Source: Melastoma dodecandrum (taxonomy: Eukaryota; Streptophyta; Magnoliopsida; Myrtales; Melastomataceae). From it: 64,000 nucleotides of DNA. A program made the translations under genes and the position numbers. The number at the start of each line of letters is the position of its first letter. Position 1 is the stretch's first letter. Below, in pieces: positions 12,541 to 23,234 of this stretch. Location of the stretch: assembly GCA_029817715.1 (NCBI GenBank), contig JARUPY010000501.1, positions 532,255-596,254 of the forward strand. The letters run 5' to 3'. A model generated the notes under the pieces. The model saw only the letters and a list, made by a program, of their open reading frames with translations, made no database searches and was not told where the DNA came from.

Positions 12541-12880
12541 CCCCTTCCCCGCCCTTTTGATCTAAATACTTGTTTGTGATTGCACGCTTGTTTAGGCTTT
12601 AGGTTGAACGTCGCGTGTGACTTTTAATTCAACCAACCTAAAGTCGGGCCCAACACCCGTTAAAATGTCGACAAGAGTCCGGCCTACTCCCGGATCGGGT
12701 CCAACACCCGTCAATCAAAAGCTAAACTTTTTTGGACAAATCGCCACCCTTTTCGCATATGTTAGAATATTAAGGTTAGTAAATAGGAATCCCCGAACCC
12801 AGACTCTGATTTTTTTCGACTTAAAATCACACCATTTTTAAACTAAGTCGGTGGCGACTCCGAACAAGTTTTCCAAAGCT
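12540..12880 (+). mobile_element. Gypsy-like LTR end with Arg-tRNA-type primer site
   Basis: The sequence GGTGGCGACTCCG near 12850 resembles the TGGCGACTCCG primer-binding site of TAT/Ogre-lineage Gypsy elements, which prime from arginine tRNA. The preceding ~300 bases have LTR-like character, but no second LTR was found. This would put a Gypsy remnant inside the copia insertion, truncated before any coding region. Confidence 0.4.
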
Positions 12881-13204
12881 AAAACTAAACCACACCCCCT
12901 CTTTTTCGGAGCCATTTAGGATGAGGTGACGGCAGACCGAGCCGCTTCCTGGATCCTCCCAGAAAATCCCAAGCGAGGTCTTAACGCAGCTCTTCGCCCG
13001 TCGCCTTCAGGGGACTGGAGACGGTCGGCGAAACGCCCCGCAGACCCGCTCGGAAAACAAGGGAGGATTCAACTCGGGTCCCCTTTCCGCAGCGTCCGGC
13101 GTTCGAGCCGGAACGTCGACCGGACTGGGCCTCGGGGGAGCGGGCCCGGATCCTCGGGTTGCCCGAGCCGCCGCGCGCGTGCTAGGCCGGAGGGCGCGCG
13201 TACA

Positions 13205-14693
13205 GCCATGAACGAGGAGATTCGAGCCATTAAAAGGAACGACACGTGGGAACTTGCTTATCTTCCTGCGGGTCAAAAATCGATTGGTGTGCGGTGGATA
13301 TTCAAGAAGAAAAAGAATGCCGAAGGAGTTGTAGAAAAGTATAAAGCGAGACTTGTCGTCAATGGGTATGCGCAACGACATGGAGTGGACTATGAGGAGG
13401 TATTTGCTCCGGTTGCTCATTTAGAAACAATCAGATTTTTTATTTTCTTTGTGGCACAAAGAAACTGAAAAATTTTTCAATTAGACGTGAAGTCGGTGTT
13501 TCTTAACGGGTTCCTTAAGGAAGATATCTTTATGGAGCAACCAAAAGATTATGTGGTAAAAGGACAAGAAGAAAAGGTTTTGAAGTTGGAGAGAGCTTTA
13601 TACGGTCTCAAGCAAGCGCATCAAGTATGGTATAATCGGATTGATGCCTATTTTCGGGAGAAAGGTTTTACGAGATATCCTCATGAGTATGCGCTTTATG
13701 TGAAGATGGATAAAAATAGAGATTGTTTGTTCGTTTGCCTTTATGTGGACCATCTTATTTTTGAAGAAAATAATCCAAGTCTCTTTGAAGATTTCAAGAA
13801 TGATATGGCCCGAGAATTCGAGATAATAGATATTGATATAATGTCATTTTACCTTGGATTAGAAGTGCGTCAATCGGATGATGAAATTTTTGTTTGTCAA
13901 CAAGCATATGTGAAGGAGGTTCTTGACATATTCAGTATGTCGAATAACAAACCAATGTCTACCCCAATGAAGGTCGGAGCGAAATTGTGCAAAATTGACG
14001 AGGGAGAAAAGGTGAATCCGACACTGTTAAAAAATCTCGTGGGATGTCTAAGGTACTTGACATGTACACGGCCGGATATTCTTTTTAGTGTGGGGATTGT
14101 TAGTCGATTCATGGAGGTGCCCACGACGAAACACATGAAGACGGCGAAGAGGATTTTGAGGTACTTAAAAGGTACCATCGATTTTGGACTGTTTTATTCG
14201 TCGTCCAAGGAATTTTAACTTGTTGGATATTGCGATAGTCATTTTGCCGGAGACTTAGATGATCGGAAAAGTATAACTGGATTTGTGTTTTTTATAGGGT
14301 CTAATGCGATTTCGTGGAGTTCGAAGAAACAGGCGATCGTCACGCTATCTTCCTGAGAAGCTGAATATGTTGCGATTACGGCATGCGCTTATCACGCAAT
14401 CTGGCTAAGGAGAATGTTGAAGGAGATAGGCTTGATAGAGAATGAGGCAACCACGATTTTTGTCGACAACAAATCTGCTCAAGCATTGGCGAGAAATCAT
14501 GTTTTTCATAATCGAAGTAAACACATCGATACGCGCTATCACTTCATCCGAGAGAGTGTTACGAAGAAGGAGATCAAACTTGAATATGTAAAATCCGTTG
14601 ATCAAGTTGCGGATATTTTTACGAAACCTCTTGGAGTGGATGTTTTCAACAAGATGAGGAGCATGCTTCGAGTCATGAAGAAAATTAATTTTA
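13205..14693 (+). pseudogene. copia pol, second half: reverse transcriptase and RNase H
   Basis: It begins at MNEEIRAIKRNDTWEL with the conserved GVRWIFKKKK and YKARLVVNGYAQ blocks. A stop/frame break lies at 13466, then VFLNGFLKEDIFMEQP and LYGLKQA follow. The catalytic YVDD is YVDH (LYVDHLIF near 13740), which should abolish polymerisation. RNase H follows after a stop at 14216 (GYCDSHFAGD...DRKSITGF), with another stop before EAEYVA. Its end is intact (NKSAQALARN, ADIFTKPL). The LTR begins directly after the short purine run AAGGGATG. Confidence 0.93.
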
Positions 14694-14700
14694 AGGGATG

Positions 14701-14990
14701 TGTTGAAAATAAAATTAATTTAAGACAATTTATATTGGAGGTTTTAATATTGAATTTAAGTTGTTTTTAATAGGTAGATTTAAGTTAATGGTGGTGGTTT
14801 TTGGTAATTACTGTTTTACATTTAATTTGGGTAGACGGAGTCAGATGATTGTTTTTAAAATATTCTAAAGTTTATTTGAAAAAAACATAAAGTTGCGGTG
14901 AGTCTTCATCCAAAAATTATCGTATTATTTTTCGGTGAGTTCACCGATTTTTCCGGCAAATTATAGCGAATAACCGCCAATGTTTCTAAC
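14701..14990 (+). repeat. 3' LTR of the copia element
   Basis: It starts with the canonical TGTTGAAAAT and ends TTTCTAAC. It matches 3365-3639 throughout with numerous substitutions and small indels. It is followed at once by GAD-derived sequence. Confidence 0.88.
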
Positions 14991-15009
14991 GCCGCCCTTA
15001 TAAACAGAG

Positions 15010-15123
15010 AGCGAGCACGTTTGCCTCTGTCACGGGTCCAAGATGCAGGAGAACACGACGTGGGCGGAGCCAGAGAGCGACAAGCTCATCATGGCCTCCG
15101 TCAACAATAACTACGAGGATGTG
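15010..15123 (+). pseudogene. GAD exon 1/exon 2 fused fragment
   Basis: It has the end of GAD exon 1 (AGCACGTTTGCCTCT) followed within about 10 bases by the exon-2 start (CCAAGATGCAGGAGAAC), with no intron. Exon-2 sequence then jumps ahead about 95 bases to TGGGCGGAGCC, the equivalent of [11 protein letters not shown], ending at NNYEDV. Intron 1 and the middle of exon 2 are therefore missing. It is probably the rest of the dead GAD copy whose first exon lies at 3.25 kb. Confidence 0.78.
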
Positions 15124-15216
15124 GGACTTTTATCCTGAATCGAATCAAGCTGAAAAACTAGGTTAAGTTTCGTTATTGGGATTACTAGTTTTTCAGCTTG
15201 CTTTTTTATTGATCAG

Positions 15217-16037
15217 GCACCAGCACCAAAGCCGCCGGCTGAGAAGGCTCCTAAGAAGGCCGTTGAGGAGGCGGCTGACAAGGGTAAAAGTGTACAAGTT
15301 GAAAGAGAAGAGCCCTTAGATCCTGTTGCCGAGAAGCTTCGACAGCAGCGGTGAATGTTCTTACGCGTACCCCATTTCAGTTTTTCCCCAAGGATATTCA
15401 TTCTCTCAGTCAGTGATGTTTGCATAGGCTAGTAGAAGAAGCTGGCTATAAATCGAACAGCCGAGTTGTTTGCTAAGAAAGGCGATGAGAAGACCATCAA
15501 TAGTTTCATTCCGAAATCTGAGAGTGACTTCTTAGAGTATGCAGAGCTATTACCTCACAAACTAAGCCCATTTGAGGTGAGTTGCAGAAAAGCTTCCATT
15601 ACATTGGTTTGCTAAAGGCTGTGATGAGACTGTCCATGATCTCATTAAAAGCATCGGACGCCAAAGAACTCATCTCCTCGGTTAATGCCTTTGCAAATGA
15701 AAAGTTGAAAGCTGAGGAGGCAACAAAAAAGAAAGCGGTTGAGGGCCTCTGTTTTAAGTAATTGTGATGGGTCGCTTATTTCGTTCTCTGACAACATTGT
15801 GCTCTTCCTCTGGAAAAGAAAAGAAATATGATCATGGTTATTTGATCAGTTTCGCCCATCGAGCAATCAAATCATGCTTGCATACTATACTCGAGCATTT
15901 GTCTATAACTCATAAGCATATTCGTAAATCATGTATAATTTGCAGGTCCAAAGAGAAAGCAACTCCACATGGATAAGCCAGACGATGATTTGGTTGCCAA
16001 TACCTATTATGCTGCAGACAACTATGACTTCATGTGA
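15217..16037 (+). pseudogene. Translation initiation factor eIF3 subunit J, truncated copy
   Basis: eIF3j is a small eIF3-associated factor acting at the 40S decoding site. Visible exons: 15217-15350 (APAPKPPAEKAPKKA...EKLRQQR); 15428-15576 (LVEEAGYKS then, after a one-base frameshift, LFAKKGDEKT...ESDFLEYAELL); 15588 to about 15735 (KSFHYIGLLKAVMRLSM...); and 15946-16037 (PKRKQLHMDKPDDDL...YDFM stop). The acidic N-terminal exons are absent. The second and third exons are separated by only 11 bases, GTGAGTTGCAG, too short to be spliced. Truncation plus frameshift make it a pseudogene. Its stop lies 189 bases from the last visible KANADI exon on the other strand. Confidence 0.88.
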
Positions 16038-16225
16038 GGTCATGACGATATGGAACCCTCATACTCGTCAAAACAGGGTCTCATTCGAAGATATGGATGC
16101 CCGGGTTCCCCATCGGTGACACCTCTTATTTCCCGGATCCGTCCGATAGCCTTACAGAAACATATCTTGTGTAAGTTTTGCGACAATGGCTGAGGACAGC
16201 AGTGGAAAACATTGGGCCCCCTTAC

Positions 16226-17995
16226 CTGAGGAAGCCGCTGGCTTGTCCGTCGTCTTGATGGTCCGGTACATCTGCTCGCACCAAAACATTCACGCACACC
16301 CCGTTTTCAATAAGCAAAAACACAATAAACTCCGAACACAGCTAAGAGAACAGGACTAGACAGACCTTAAACACGCATTGCAAAGACAAAATACCCCATA
16401 TTCCTAGTCAAATCACTGTACTAAACAATGGATCAAAATCATTTAGATAAAGAAAAGGAAATCAATCTCTGTGTCAATCTATGCTTTAATGTCTCGGGGG
16501 TCATCACTAAAAACGAGGTGCATTGACAATGTTGACGTTGAATTCGGGCAAAATGGCCGCAAAGAAAAACAAAATCGCAAGGAAAAAGGAAAGGAAAAGT
16601 TAGGAGGTGGGTCGGAGAGGGAAAGATGAGTGTATGTCTGTTCATCATTGAAAAATGATGACGACCTCGCTCTTTTGTCTGAGTGTCAGCCTTGTCCTGA
16701 CAAAAAAAAAAAAAAAAAGAAAACCACAAGCGACTCTCTTTCGTCTCTTTCAAACCCACCAATTTCAAAGCATTCCATAGAAAATTGACTCGAAGAAAAA
16801 GGTGGATAATTAAAAGGAGAAACAAATGAGATAGATTTGAAATGAAGAACAATTTGAAGAGTCAGGTTTATGTACCTGCAAATGGCTCTTCACATGAGCT
16901 AATGTTAGATCCTTCACGTCCATAAGCTCCAGGACCGACTTCGGTGTCGCCCCTGAGATTGCACGGACCTCGTTAACGAAAGATTGGGGATGTAATAAGG
17001 ATAAGGATGACCCTAGGTTTATACTTTGTCTTAAAATTACATTTAAGTTGTAAGAGAAGAAATTGATCGAGATTTGATGGAAGAAGTGGGGGTTTGTTCG
17101 AGAGAAAGAAAAGATTTAGGAGAGGGAGGGAGAGATTTGTAGTACTTTCGTGGCCTCCGAGGAGCTCTACCGCATGGACAAATCTTGCGTGGAGGGTGCT
17201 CGTCCACTGCATCCTTGGAGCCCTCATGCTCCTCTTGGTCGGGATCTTCGGCATGAGCCTTGATCTCATCTCCGAGCCTCCTCCTCCAGTCATGCTGCTG
17301 CCGTAGTGGTTGTAACTATGGTGTTTGTTTAAGTAGTTGGAGAAATAGGACCCTCCACTGAATCTTGAGGTAGCCACTGAATCTGCACCCCCTGACCCTA
17401 AAATCGAGAATGGATCCATGGACCTCCCCATGTACGAGGAAGACGAGGAGGGTAACGGGTGAGAGACTGGGTACGACCACGGGTTGTAAGAAACTTGTGG
17501 CCGGCAACACTTGGGATCCTTACTGTCATCTCTCGCGTTGTTGTCCGCAGTAAGGAACGGGAACAGCCGGCTTTGGTAGATGGGAATCCCCTTGATGGGC
17601 CTCAATCCTTCAGAAAACCCCTCCGACCCGAGAAATCCCCCATTTCGAGCACTCCCAAAATCATTGCTTGAGAAGCGGGGGCAAAGCCGGTTCTCCACTT
17701 CAAGGTCACCGTTCGCAGGGTGGGCCAGCGAGAGGTCGGTCCGGGCATGTGTGTACTTCCTCCCGCCCATGGTTCCGCCACAGGAAGTGCTCTGCTCAAG
17801 GAGGGCTCGGTTCCTACTACCCACTCCAAAACCCTTCCCAACCCCATTGTCTAGGGTCTCGTCGCGAACCGAGGAATCGACCCTAGAGTCAGCACAAGGC
17901 AGGCTAATGTGTAAGGAAAGATCAGGATGAGGATGAGGGACTAGCTGTGGAGGGTTTGAAGAAGAGTGCTCGGCGAAAACACCATCCAAGGGCAT
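16226..17995 (-). CDS. KAN: KANADI-type GARP transcription factor, 3' end not found
   Basis: KANADI proteins are nuclear repressors specifying abaxial organ identity. Minus-strand exons 17995-17146, 16952-16876 and 16271-16226 join in frame to about 324 residues. An EAR-like repression motif, DLSLHISL, begins at residue 25. The GARP/MYB-like DNA-binding domain starts near residue 254 (KRSMRAPRMQWTSTLHARFV) and runs across both introns through SVLELMDVKDLTLAHVKSHL to MYRTIKTTDKPAASS. Gln replaces the usual second Arg in APRMRW. After exon 3 a good donor is present, but the usual following exon (GQSD...) is not seen, and 189 bases on lies the eIF3j pseudogene. The gene is either truncated by rearrangement or has exons that I failed to find. 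Confidence 0.9.
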
Positions 17996-19817
17996 CTTCG
18001 ACCAGCTACTAGGGTCCCCTCTCTAATTTCCTCTCCCGTTCTTGCCGGGTATTCTCTTTTATAATCTCCGTTTAAAAAGGAAAACAAAAACCCCTCCCCA
18101 AAATCACTTCCACGCCATCAAAATTTGGTCTGAAAAACCCAGATTGAAGCTTCTGCCGGCGCAGATAGAAGAAATTTATTGCCCCAGAAGGCAGAAAAGA
18201 ACACAACGGAAGAAGGTTTGATTTCTCTTTCTTTTGCTTTTTCTGGGATTTTGTTCTTAGTGTTTCCCAAGATGAAAGACACCCAGAAGAGAAGAGGCGA
18301 AGAAGAACGAGGTGAAACAAAAAGAAAGAAAACCAAATCGGAAGAGCAGACGCACGAGTTTAGGCACACCCCTTTCCTCCTCCTCCTCGTTCTTACAGAA
18401 AAAAAACTCGTAGGAAAGAAACGACAACCCCCCGGGGGCTCAAAGAGACGATGGAAATGAAAGAATGGCCGAAGGTAGAAAAGGCAGAGGAGATTTCAGT
18501 GACCCCACCCCAAAAAAAAGATCAAAAGGGAATATAAATACGATACAAGTATGATACCAAACCAACTAATTAATCCACAAATCATGTTGTGATAATTTAA
18601 ACCATTTACGTAAAACTGGGTATTCATTTTTAGTTCATGGGGTGGGTGTGGGGGTGGGAGTGGGGGGTGGATATCAATGAAAACGACAGTACAGTAAGGA
18701 AACGTCTGCTTCCTGCATTACATAAATTCATGTCGTCTTCCCCCACCCTCCCCATCCCCATCAAGTCAAAACCACTCCCACACAAACCAAAAAACAGAGA
18801 GAACGGGAGGGGGGGGAGGGGGGAGGGGGATTGTGTTCGCGACCTATTCACACACTCACTTTTGCCTCCCGTAGAAAACGGGGATCGTGAAAAGGGAATC
18901 CACCCACCCAGGAAGGAATCCCCCCATCTCTGCGGTCCTCGTGTTTTCTTTAGATTATTTTAGGTTTTATAAATAAGGTTTGTCCTCGTATACCTATAAT
19001 CATGCACTTTAATTGTTCATTTAATAAAATTAGAGAGAGAGGTTTTGCTCTGTTATGCTGTGAAGAAGTTTGGTTCTTACGCCGGGAACACCCATGCCCA
19101 AAAATTTCTATACCCAACATCTACCCCTCTACCATGTCTGTTGCACAATACATAGTGGAAAAGAAAAAGGACTAATTAGTTTTTGAGGATCGGGAGGAGG
19201 AGGAGGGTACTGATTCTATATAATAATAATGTTGCAGCAGGAAGATTTACATAAAGTAAAAAGGAAAAAAAAAAGAATGCCAAATAGGGACATTGACCTC
19301 GGGGATGATGAAGAGGGAGAGGCTTCCTTCTGGTAGGTTCGAATGGGCAAAAAGGGTGTCGTTTGTTTGCATCCTTAAGTGGACATCCGTGAAGGTCTGC
19401 AAGGCTGTGTCTAAATCATCCCCTCCTCTGCTTCTTTTATCTTTATTTTTTCTTTGTCTCTTTTTTTTTATTGTAATGAAATTTCGAAACCATGAAGTTC
19501 CTGTACATGCAAATGTATCAATCTTATCCTTCTTTTAGTTATTCTGATGTTATATTATGTGTTGAAGTCGACGACGAACGAACGAAATAGATATGAATTT
19601 TGTACACACATGTCCCGCGCTTGTAAGTTTCTCCCGTTTGGTTGCGCGTAAGAGAATTTATTGCATTGCTGATGATGTGGCTCCTTCCTGCCCACCACAA
19701 GCCCGTGGCGAATCCGGTTTCCAATCGAAGCGACTCCTTCAGGGTTTCGGGAAATAAATTTGAAAAGTCATGCGGATGATATGAGACCGAGTCGGGGTGA
19801 GAAACGATATTACTACA
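17996..19817. other. KANADI upstream region, no gene seen
   Basis: Contains A- and G-rich leader-like sequence, a GTGGGGGTGGG stretch around 18640 and AT-rich parts. Open frames here are short and composition-driven. Confidence 0.5.
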
Positions 19818-19830
19818 GGGGGGGGGGGGG

Positions 19831-19862
<32 letters not shown>

Positions 19863-19896
19863 GGGGGGGGGGGGGGGGGGGGGAGGGGGGGGGGGT

Positions 19897-19938
<42 letters not shown>

Positions 19939-19975
19939 GGGGGAGTGGGGGGGGGAGGGGGGGGGGGGGGGGTGG
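19818..19975 (+). repeat. ~155-bp poly(G) tract
   Basis: Almost pure G, broken by one C, one or two A and several T. On the other strand it makes artificial proline-rich frames. Such length is exceptional, and the tract could be a low-complexity sequencing or assembly product. If real it should strongly favour G-quadruplex structures. Confidence 0.9.
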
Positions 19976-22093
19976 ATGGACGATTGGCATTGAACGCGAC
20001 GTTTTTCAGATTTTCGTCCTCGGAGAAGGGCGATGAAGGCAGAACTAGGGGTAGATTTTCGCACAAGTAAGACATCAGATGAGGGTGTGGTCGAGTCGGA
20101 TCGATTGGGACAAGGAATTTGTGTTGTGTGGTTGAGAAATAATAAGTTTGGGATGGGGAGAATAATAATAGAGCATCTCCTCCTACCATTCCTTTCCCTT
20201 CTTACCACAACTCAGCTCCTACTTGTCTAAAATGATGCATTCATTTAGTACCCTTGCATCTTCATATACTCAACTGCCGCTTTCATCTCAGATTTTCCCA
20301 CTTCTCTCGCGTTGGCCATAAATAAGCACCCAAGAATATGTGGAGGACCTCCTTCGGGAGCCTCCGATCGGAACGGCCATTCTCTTGTCACAACTTTCGT
20401 CGTTCAAATTCCCGCCCTACGCCTAGACCTGGTCGTAGCATGGCGAAACAGAGTCCGAAAAACTTCCACCCGACTCGAGCATTCATAAATGGTTTTATCT
20501 GTGTTTACAATTTACATTGCATTTGTAAACTAGGTCTCACCAACAGATTCATTGGCCTAAACGACGATGGATTTCCCTTAGAAATAAGAAAATATCGGTC
20601 TATCAACAATAACGGGTCGATAGTACTCGAACCATTATTTTACGGATTTTTTTTATATAATTAAGGCAGCATTTATTGTCTCCATCCGTCATATGTTTCT
20701 CTATTTTGGTAAATGGTGGGTTACATGTAGGACCATCCCGAAGAAAATTTATTAAAAGGTTTTTGATACAGACTAGAAGGTTTATATGGTTCGGCATTTG
20801 GTTCTCCTCGAACCGAATTCTTTAGATTCGGAAGAAATCTTAGCATTTAATCATCTCATCCGATTCTATCTAAACCGAATGTTTTAGAATTTAGTGGACT
20901 TTCTGAAGCTGAGGTTTATGGTTAGATAATTTCCACGAGGAGGGCGAACCACCACGCCGTTTCGACGATGCCCAATTAACCCCCTGCGCGTGGCGATGTC
21001 GTCCCCAATTATTGGCTCGACCCGACCGATGATCAGGAGTCAAAGGGCAGGACGACTGGTATAGTCACGTCGTGGGATCCATTCCTAGGATCGAATTTCT
21101 CGATCAGTCAGGGCATTGTGTTTGTCTGAGAAACTACGTAGGATTAGTAAAAAGGGTACACTGGATTCCAGGAAGAACCCACGTGAGGGAAGCAGCTGCG
21201 CGCGGCATCCATGTCGCATTCGCATGATATCTCAGACAATATAATACACGCATTGACATATGCACACCGCGATTTAATTAACCTGGAAACAGAGTTCATC
21301 CTCGTCGGAATCGTCTCCTGGCAGTAAATAATGTCTCAGCATGTGCGTGCGTGCGGACGTTTCTCGGAGTAGAACATATCGGAGAATGAAATCCTTCGAT
21401 GATTCTTCTTCCATTGCTTTCTTATTACCTTCTCGGTCAATCCTTTCTGCATTTTATTTAATATCGAAGTCGATAGGCTCTTCCGACGCCCGTTCTCTCC
21501 GGTTTGCGACGCGTAACCCATCCGAACTGTGAGTCGGGTATTGAATATATTGAAATCAGGTCCTGTTTTCCATGCGAAGAACTGCAACATTCTGGCCTTG
21601 TGTGGGTGGGGCATAATTAAATATCAGGCATGGTCATCTAAACCCCATGTCTGAAAACCAGGTTGTCTTCTTCCCCCGGCCATTTCCCTTTGCTTCCCCT
21701 AATTAAATTATCACAGTTTTGGTCTTCTCTAGACACTCTAGGGAACGGTGATTACTTAGAGTTTGTTTGCCCTCCGAAAGGCACCAGAAAACACGTATTT
21801 CGAGAAAATTTATGCTGACAGAAGAACTTATACTTGTTTTTATTTCCCTCTGCATCTCTTCTTTCCCGACAAATCTATTTTCTCACCCAAAAGGGAAAAA
21901 GGAAGTAAAATTATGTGATCACAAAATCTTAGATTGAAACTTTAATAAAGCAAAGTGGGCATGTATCAAATCCCAGTTGTGCTAGTTTGGGTGCAAAAGT
22001 AGAGCTGATTTCCAACCAAACTCGAATCAAGTCGGCACCTGCCCCCCCCCCCCCCCCCCAACCACTCCTAATCTAATCAAAATCTAATCCTAA
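19976..22093. other. Intergenic, no gene recognised
   Basis: Mixed composition with short unconvincing frames on both strands. A run of about 18 C lies at 22042-22059. Confidence 0.5.
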
Positions 22094-23234
22094 CGCTACG
22101 ACATTTTTAGCGAGTAGTGATAAAAAGTGTCGTCGCTATACATACAATATTTGTCATAATAAAAGTAACGTCGGAGTGTTTGTGGGGATAAGCTCGTCCT
22201 ATTATATGTACTGTGACAAAAGTTATATTCATCAAAATAAAAATTTTTAATTGCGATAAATAAATTTGTTGTTTTAGGTATTTGATTCGTAATTATTTAT
22301 ATATAAATTAAATTTATTTATTTATTTTCACAAATATTAAATATAGACTTCTTGTTTCTTGTTAATTTTGTTCGCATGGGAAAACATAAATTTCATAAAA
22401 ATCTGTTATTCGATTGTGGAACTATAAATAACAACAAACCTAAAAATGATAATAAATTCCAGAGAAAGAAAAAAAATCAAAGAAAATAATCTTGGTACGA
22501 TGTATTTGATAATTTGGCCAATTAGAAAATAACATCCTTACTAATCGTAAACAAATTAACATGAGAAATAAATGAAATAGGGAATAACAACAATCAAAGA
22601 TCTTAGAAAATTCACCTTTGTTTTTGGGAAGCAATTAGTTGCAAAAAAAGATGAAATGTGATTTGAAAGAGAAAGGGAAATGATAATCGAATGTTGTTAG
22701 AGAAAATCCGGGAAGAAGATGGGTTAGTGGGGTAGTGGAGAGTTTTAAACGATTTTTTTATATATTTTAATTTGAATTTGATTTTTTGGTGAGATTTAAA
22801 ATTATTTTTATATCATTTTTCTATAAATATTATTCGCAAAAAACAAATCAGTGAAAATACAAAAATTTATAAAATATTTCTTTGATATTTTATTATTAAA
22901 ATTTATTTAATGACACGACATTTAAAGTAAATTTTTTTCTCATGCTTTCAGATGGAAACAATGAAACATAATTAACATAATAAAAAATATTTAAAGATTG
23001 TAACAAACTCATAATAAAAATATTATAAAAATCTTTTTTATTTCTCATATGTCAATATTTATAGGTACAAATTATTTGAAATAGTCACTAAAAAATATAT
23101 TTTGTCTCCTTTTCGTCATGAGCTTCTATTATTTATGACAAAAACCAATTTTATCATTAAAAATGAATTTATAGATACAAAATATTTTTTTGTCAAAAAA
23201 GAATTTGTCTAAATAGCTCATATTTGTTGTAGTG
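22094..23234. mobile_element. CACTA-like non-autonomous transposon remnant
   Basis: The right end, read on the minus strand, is CACTACAACAAATATGAGC, the characteristic CACTA terminus. Near the left end are subterminal motifs such as TTTAGCG and GTGTCGTCGCTA, typical of the family. The body is very AT-rich with no transposase. The left CACTA terminus was not found, so the element is truncated or the left limit is wrong. Confidence 0.45.

Larger units (their letters stand above)
6957..13204. mobile_element. 6.25-kb nested insertion inside copia pol
   Basis: The pol reading is split exactly between WRQA and MNEEI. The bases GCCAT occur on both sides (6952-6956 and 13205-13209); counting the shared A gives AGCCAT. 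With a 5-bp duplication the insert begins TGTAAT and ends GTACA, the TG...CA form of an LTR retrotransposon. However, I see no matching LTR pair and no gag or pol. It contains a TGA bZIP gene tail, another gene-like piece and, at its right end, LTR-like sequence with a Gypsy/TAT-type primer site. It may be a gene-capturing non-autonomous LTR element or several superposed insertions. Confidence 0.8.
3365..14990 (+). mobile_element. Defective Ty1-copia LTR retrotransposon with nested insertions
   Basis: Two LTRs of about 275-290 bp in the same orientation bound the element. Inside, in order, are a Met-tRNA primer-binding site, gag (UBN2 type), a broken zinc knuckle, protease, integrase, reverse transcriptase and RNase H; the integrase-before-RT order is diagnostic of copia. 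Its 11.6-kb length is about twice the family norm because of a ~0.76-kb probable solo LTR in gag and a 6.25-kb insertion between integrase and RT. Several frameshifts and stops, and a changed RT active site, make it non-autonomous. No clean flanking target duplication was found, and the LTR ends are degraded. It separates two GAD pseudogene pieces. Confidence 0.92.

Noticed and set aside
12926..13468. 180-codon frame apparently extending reverse transcriptase upstream
   Set aside because: The first ~95 codons lie in the nested insertion and are unlike copia pol; true pol begins again at 13205.
19539..20208. Long proline-rich and glycine-rich open frames on both strands
   Set aside because: They are produced by the poly(G) tract; flanking parts have no protein-like signal.
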